This document shows, one piece after another, positions 60,436 through 64,000 of a stretch of DNA of 64,000 nucleotides (positions are counted from its first letter, which is position 1; each line of letters starts with the position of its first letter). A program made the position numbers and the translations under genes. Source of the DNA: CADEDH01 sp963732695. GTDB lineage: Bacteria; Actinomycetota; Acidimicrobiia; Acidimicrobiales; SZUA-35. The DNA lies in contig CAVTAP010000026.1 of NCBI GenBank assembly GCA_963732695.1, positions 186,001 through 250,000 on the forward strand, given 5' to 3'. A model generated the notes under the pieces. That model worked only from the letters and a program-made list of their open reading frames with translations, had not been told where the DNA came from and made no database searches.

Positions 60436-61327
60436 ATGAGCAAGGGCGTCGTGGATCTGGGTGACGTCACCGTGTCGCGCCTGGAGGAGAGCTACGGGCC
60501 CGGCTTCCCGGCCAACATGCTGATGCCGTCGTTCGACGCCGGTGTCCGCGAGACGAGTTCGGCCCCGACACCATCGCCCAGTTCGTCGTCGCCGGAGACC
60601 GACCAGGCCCTGCTCAGCATCCACACCTGGGTGATCCGCACCCCACAGAAGACGATCCTGGTCGACACCTGCAACGGCAACCACAAGCAGCGCAACATGC
60701 CCGACATGGCCATGCTGAACACCGACTGGCTGGAGCGGCTGGTGGCCAGCGGGATCAAGCCGGAGGAGGTCGACGCCGTGGTCTGCACCCACATCCACCT
60801 CGACCACGTGGGCTGGAACACGAGCCTGGTCAACGGCGACTGGGTGCCCACCTTCCCCAACGCCCGGTACTACTTCAACAAGACCGAGTACGAGTTCTGG
60901 AACCCGTCGGTGACCGACCAGACCGGCATGGAGTTCAACAGCTACGTGTTCGACGACTCGATCAAGCCCGTGTTCGACCGGGGCCTGGTGGAGCTGTGGG
61001 ACGGCGACGGCTACGACGTCGACGACCACTTCCACCTCGAGCTCCGGCCCGGTCACACACCCGGCCACGCCGTCGGCTGGCTGACCGGGCTCGGGCGGCA
61101 CCGGGTTGCTCTCGGGCGACTCGATGCACTCGGCGGTGCAGGTCTACCGGCCCGACTGGAACAGCGGGTTCTGCCTCGACGCCGAGGGCTCGGTGGCCAC
61201 CCGCCGGGCCGTCCTGGAGGCGGCGGCGGAACGTGACGCCGTGCTGATGCCGGCCCACTTCTCCGCCCCCCACGCTTTCAAGGTGCAGGCCCGGGGCAAC
61301 GGGTTCGCCGTGGTCGACGCCCTGTAG
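60436..61327 (+). CDS. metallo-beta-lactamase-fold hydrolase, frameshifted
   Basis: ATG 60436 with AGGGGGAA upstream. Metal motif VVCTHIHLDHVGWNT is intact, then LRPGHTPGHAVGWLTG. The stretch 60555-60600 reads sensibly only in another frame (DEFGPDTIAQFVVAGDR), so two compensating indels exist there. A third near 61090 is needed to reach LLSGDSMHSAVQVYRPDWNS and VLMPAHFSAPHAFKV at 61327. Corrected length about 295 residues, a typical MBL-fold hydrolase such as a lactonase or quorum-quenching relative. Confidence 0.82.
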
Positions 61328-61438
61328 CGCGACCCCGTCGGGGCCGGAGAGGGCTCAAGCCGCGGGCCTCGCCGGCCGATCGGATAGCGGAACAGCGCTT
61401 CGGGTGTTCCGGGCGCTCCGACCGGAGGCAGGCCCGAC

Positions 61439-61619
61439 ATGAAACAGTTCGCGTGCGGTGACGTGGTGCCCGGGTGTGACGCCCGGTTCGTCTGCTCCAC
61501 CGAAGAGGAGATCCTGGCCCGGGTGGCGGCCCACGCCACCGGCGACCACGGCATGACCGAGGTTCCGGCCGAGGTGGTGGCCGAGGTCCGCCGCCGACAT
61601 CGTGGCCGTCGCCCGCTAG
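61439..61619 (+). CDS. DUF1059 small protein, frameshifted at the end
   Basis: About 60 residues: MKQFACGDVVPGCDARFVCS, EEEILARVAAHATGDHGMTE, as in DUF1059 proteins, which carry conserved Cys and His of unknown purpose. A one-base shift near 61595 gives a short natural end RRDIVAVAR at TAG 61619. The EAL gene follows after 13 nt. Confidence 0.75.
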
Positions 61620-61632
61620 CGCGGCCTCCGCT

Positions 61633-62823
61633 GTGCCCGGCGCCGTCCCCGGCGCCACCGGCGCCCCGGTTCATCCCGAGGCGCCGGTGGCCGAGACCGA
61701 CGACGCATGGCGGCCCCGCCTGGAGCGGGCGCTGGCCGGCTACGGGGTGCGGTCTGTGTACCAGCCGATCGTCGACCTCCACCGCCGGGTGGTGGTGGGC
61801 TACGAGGCGCTGGCCCGGTTCCAGGTGGCCGAGGGCGACAGCCCGCCGCCCGACCGCTGGTTCGCCGCCGCCCACCGTCTCGGGTTCGGCCCCGAGCTCG
61901 ACGCCGTGGCGCTCCATGCCGCCTTCTCGGCCCGGGCCGACCTGCCCCCCAACTGCTTCCTCACCGTCAACGTCGACCCCGAGTCGCTGCTCACGGTCCC
62001 GGTGCGCAGGGCGCTGGCCAACCAGGGCCACCTGGGGGGGTGGTGATCGAGATCACCGAGCACCGCCCGTGGGACTGGGCCGCCCTGGAGGGCGTGGTGA
62101 ACAACCTGCGGGCCGGGGGCGCCCTGTTCGCGGTGGACGACGCCGGCGCCGGCTACGCCGGGCTCCAGCAGATCCTCCAGCTCCGGCCGGCCATCCTCAA
62201 GCTCGACCGGGCGCTGGTGGCCGGCATCGACGGCGACGAGGCCAAGGTGGCCCTGGTGGAGATGCTCGGGCCTGTTCGCCAACCGGATCGACGCCTGGGT
62301 GCTGGCCGAGGGGGTGGAGACCGAGCCCGAGGCGTGCACGTCTGATCGACCTGGGCGTGCCCCTGGCCCAGGGGTGGCTGTTCGGCCGGCCCGCCCCGCC
62401 CTGGGCCAGCCTCAGCTGGGACACCGCCGCCCGCCTGGCCGCCTTCGCCCATCAGCCCACCGAGACCCTCCATCGGCTGGTCGACCCGGCGCCGGCGGCG
62501 GGTCCCGACGTCGATCTGGCCGCCGCCTGGAACGACGGCACCAACCAGTGGATGGCCGTGCTCGACCACCATGGCCGCCCCTCCGGCCTGGTCGACGGCC
62601 GGGCCGTCCTGCGGGGCGAGCTGGTGCCGGCGATGGTGGCCAACGTGCACGCCAGCCCGGCCGAGGTGGCCCACCGCCTGGCCACGGCGGCCCGACCGAG
62701 CCGTTGGGCCCGGTGATCGTGACCGACAACGCCGGCCGCTACCTGGGCCTGGTCAGCCAGCGCCGCCTTCTGGGCCGCCTGGCCCGCGCCTGTCCCGATG
62801 GGGTTGGGCCCCCGAACAATTAG
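61633..62823 (+). CDS. EAL-domain protein with CBS-like C-terminus, frameshifted
   Basis: GTG 61633: VRSVYQPIVDLHRRVVVGYE, YEALARF (EAL motif), LPPNCFLTVNVDPESLL. Shifts near 62037, 62272, 62336 and 62698 link VVIEITEHRPWDWAALEGVV, AVDDAGAGYAGLQ, AWVLAEGVETEPEA, LGVPLAQGWLFGRPAPPWAS and a final VIVTDNAGRYLGLVSQRRLL (CBS-like). The DDAGAGY motif differs from the usual DDFGTGY, so phosphodiesterase activity is doubtful. Corrected length about 395 residues. Confidence 0.78.
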
Positions 62824-62859
62824 GAGCCTGAGCTACCGTTGCGGTGGCTCAGGCTCCTA
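62821..62859 (+). terminator. hairpin overlapping the EAL stop codon
   Basis: TAGGAGCCTGAGC (62821-62833) pairs perfectly with 62847-62859, with an inner ACC/GGT. The stop codon TAG is its first base triplet. A short T-run follows. Confidence 0.8.
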
Positions 62860-62910
62860 CTTTGCCAGACACATGGGCCGGGCACGCGGGCACGAGCAGA
62901 GGAGTAGCGA

Positions 62911-63835
62911 ATGGCGCTGGACGAGGCGTTCGAGGTGATCGACAAGCGGTTCTACCGCTACGTGATCCACAACGCCCACATCGATCACCTGTGGACCGGG
63001 CGCCCGCTGGGCCGAGGGCCCGGTGTACGTGCCGGCCGGCCGCTTCCTGCTGTTCTCCGACATTCCCAACGACCGCACCCTGCGCTACGACGAGATCACC
63101 GGCACCGTCGCCATGTTCGACCAGCCGGCGTGGAACGCCAACGGCCACATGCCTCGACCTCGAGGGTCGGATGGTGGCCTGCGAGCACCGGGGCCGGGCC
63201 GTCACCCGCATCGGCCACCACGGCCGGCGGGAGATCCTGGCCGATCGCTTCGAGGGCAAGCGGCTCAACTCGCCCAACGACGTGGTGGTCCATTCCGACG
63301 GCGCCGTCTGGTTCACCGACCCCACCTACGGCATCGACTCGGAGTACGAGGGCGACCGCGCCGAGAGCGAGATCGGGGCGTCGAACGTGTACCGCATCGA
63401 CCCCGACACCGGCGCCGTGGCCGCCGTGATCACCGACATGGTGCGGCCCAACGGGCTGGCCTTCTCGCCCGACGAGCGATCCTGTACGTGGCCGACACCG
63501 GCATCTCCCATGTGGGCCGGGCCTGCCCGCCCGACATCCGGGCCTACCCCATGGCCCCCGACGGCACCGCTCCCGGCCGGCGGCCACACCACGTTCGCCA
63601 CCTGCACCAACGGCGTGTTCGACGGGTTCCGGGTGGACGCCGGGGGCAACATCTGGACCTCGGCCGGCGACGGCGTCCACTGCTACGCCGCCGACGGCAC
63701 CCTCATCGGCAAGATCCACCTGCCCGAGGTGGTGGCCAACGTGGAGTTCGGCGGCCTCAAGCGCAACCGCCTCTACATCTGCGCCACCACCAGCCTGTTC
63801 GCCGTCTACCTGAACACCCGGGCCGCCACCGCTCG
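62911..63835 (+). CDS. SMP-30/gluconolactonase-family protein, frameshifted
   Basis: ATG 62911: EAFEVIDKRFYRYVIHNAHI. After shifts near 63005, 63150, 63478 and 63570 the pieces read WAEGPVYVPAGRFLLFSDIP, LDLEGRMVACEHRGRAVTRI, LNSPNDVVVHSDGAVWFTDP, NGLAFSPDE, GGNIWTSAGDGVHCYAADG and EFGGLKRNRLYICATTSLFA: a full six-bladed SMP-30/gluconolactonase propeller with its metal-binding Asn/Asp residues. A lactonase on a sugar acid is likely. Confidence 0.8.
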
Positions 63836-63850
63836 GCGGCGGGCTCGACG

Positions 63851-64000
63851 TGGCGGTTGCCGCTCCCGCGGCGGCCGCCGGCCGGAGAGGCGCGGCCGGG
63901 TGGGCGGCGTGGCGGTGCACCGCGACGCCCACACCCGCACCGTCTACGCCACCGACAACTCGATCTACCAGGTGGAACCGGACGGCGTGGCCCTGCCCCG
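63851..64000 (+). CDS. FAD-linked oxidase, 3' cut by window
   Basis: The last 33 codons read GVAVHRDAHTRTVYATDNSI, YQVEPDGVALP, the start of FAD/FMN-containing dehydrogenases of the D-lactate/glycolate oxidase type. The start codon is unclear because another frameshift lies near 63900. Confidence 0.5.

Overview
The window reads as chromosomal DNA of a high-GC actinobacterium. F420-type luciferase-like oxidoreductases, a CarD regulator, GTG/TTG starts, apparently leaderless genes, HxlR regulators and a DgcN-like protein fit the Acidimicrobiia best; this placement is inference. There is no rRNA, no complete tRNA and no CRISPR array.

Region 1 (1-15.2 kb) is accessory. Small unrelated genes (lipoproteins, membrane proteins, VOC, SnoaL, GYD, a Phd-VapC toxin-antitoxin, a secreted serpin, a TIR-macro fusion with DUF1810) are separated by at least 13 copies of an imperfect palindrome of about 40 nt. 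Nine or ten copies lie 10-60 nt past the stop codon of a plus-strand gene. The layout looks like a gene-cassette array, but the copies lack integron attC core motifs and no integron integrase is present. The TIR-macro/DUF1810 pair has visibly lower GC than its surroundings and is a candidate anti-phage module.

Region 2 (15.4-22.3 kb) is a mobile-element graveyard: a frameshifted replication protein and a second fragment of it, DUF433/DUF5615 toxin-antitoxin remnants, a tRNA 3' end next to a broken tyrosine recombinase, a CPBP protease, and one intact IS66-type element with a perfect 20-bp inverted repeat and an 8-bp target duplication.

Region 3 (22.4-34.6 kb) holds a luciferase-like monooxygenase, two tandem paralogous branched-chain-type substrate-binding lipoproteins, a GGDEF-EAL protein, an HxlR/methyltransferase divergent pair and an orphan CbiM.

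Region 4 (35-64 kb) is higher in GC and denser: DgcN-like and racemase-like genes, cold-shock protein, CarD, a PAS kinase/LuxR regulator operon divergent from a three-gene set (small ELGRR protein, HPt protein, unknown protein), a cupredoxin lipoprotein with a membrane partner, oxidoreductases, a Baeyer-Villiger monooxygenase with an esterase, a CoA-transferase/EamA pair, a sulfide:quinone-reductase-like flavoprotein, an ECF sigma-Ogt-2OG-oxygenase-phosphotransferase operon, and MBL, EAL and SMP-30 genes. Many genes here carry single-base frameshifts whose density rises toward the right end, so uncorrected assembly indels are more likely than true pseudogenes.

Two of the three families in the 41-42 kb signalling set recur elsewhere in the window (7.2-8.2 kb, and one member at 23.8 kb), which points to a shared undescribed function.
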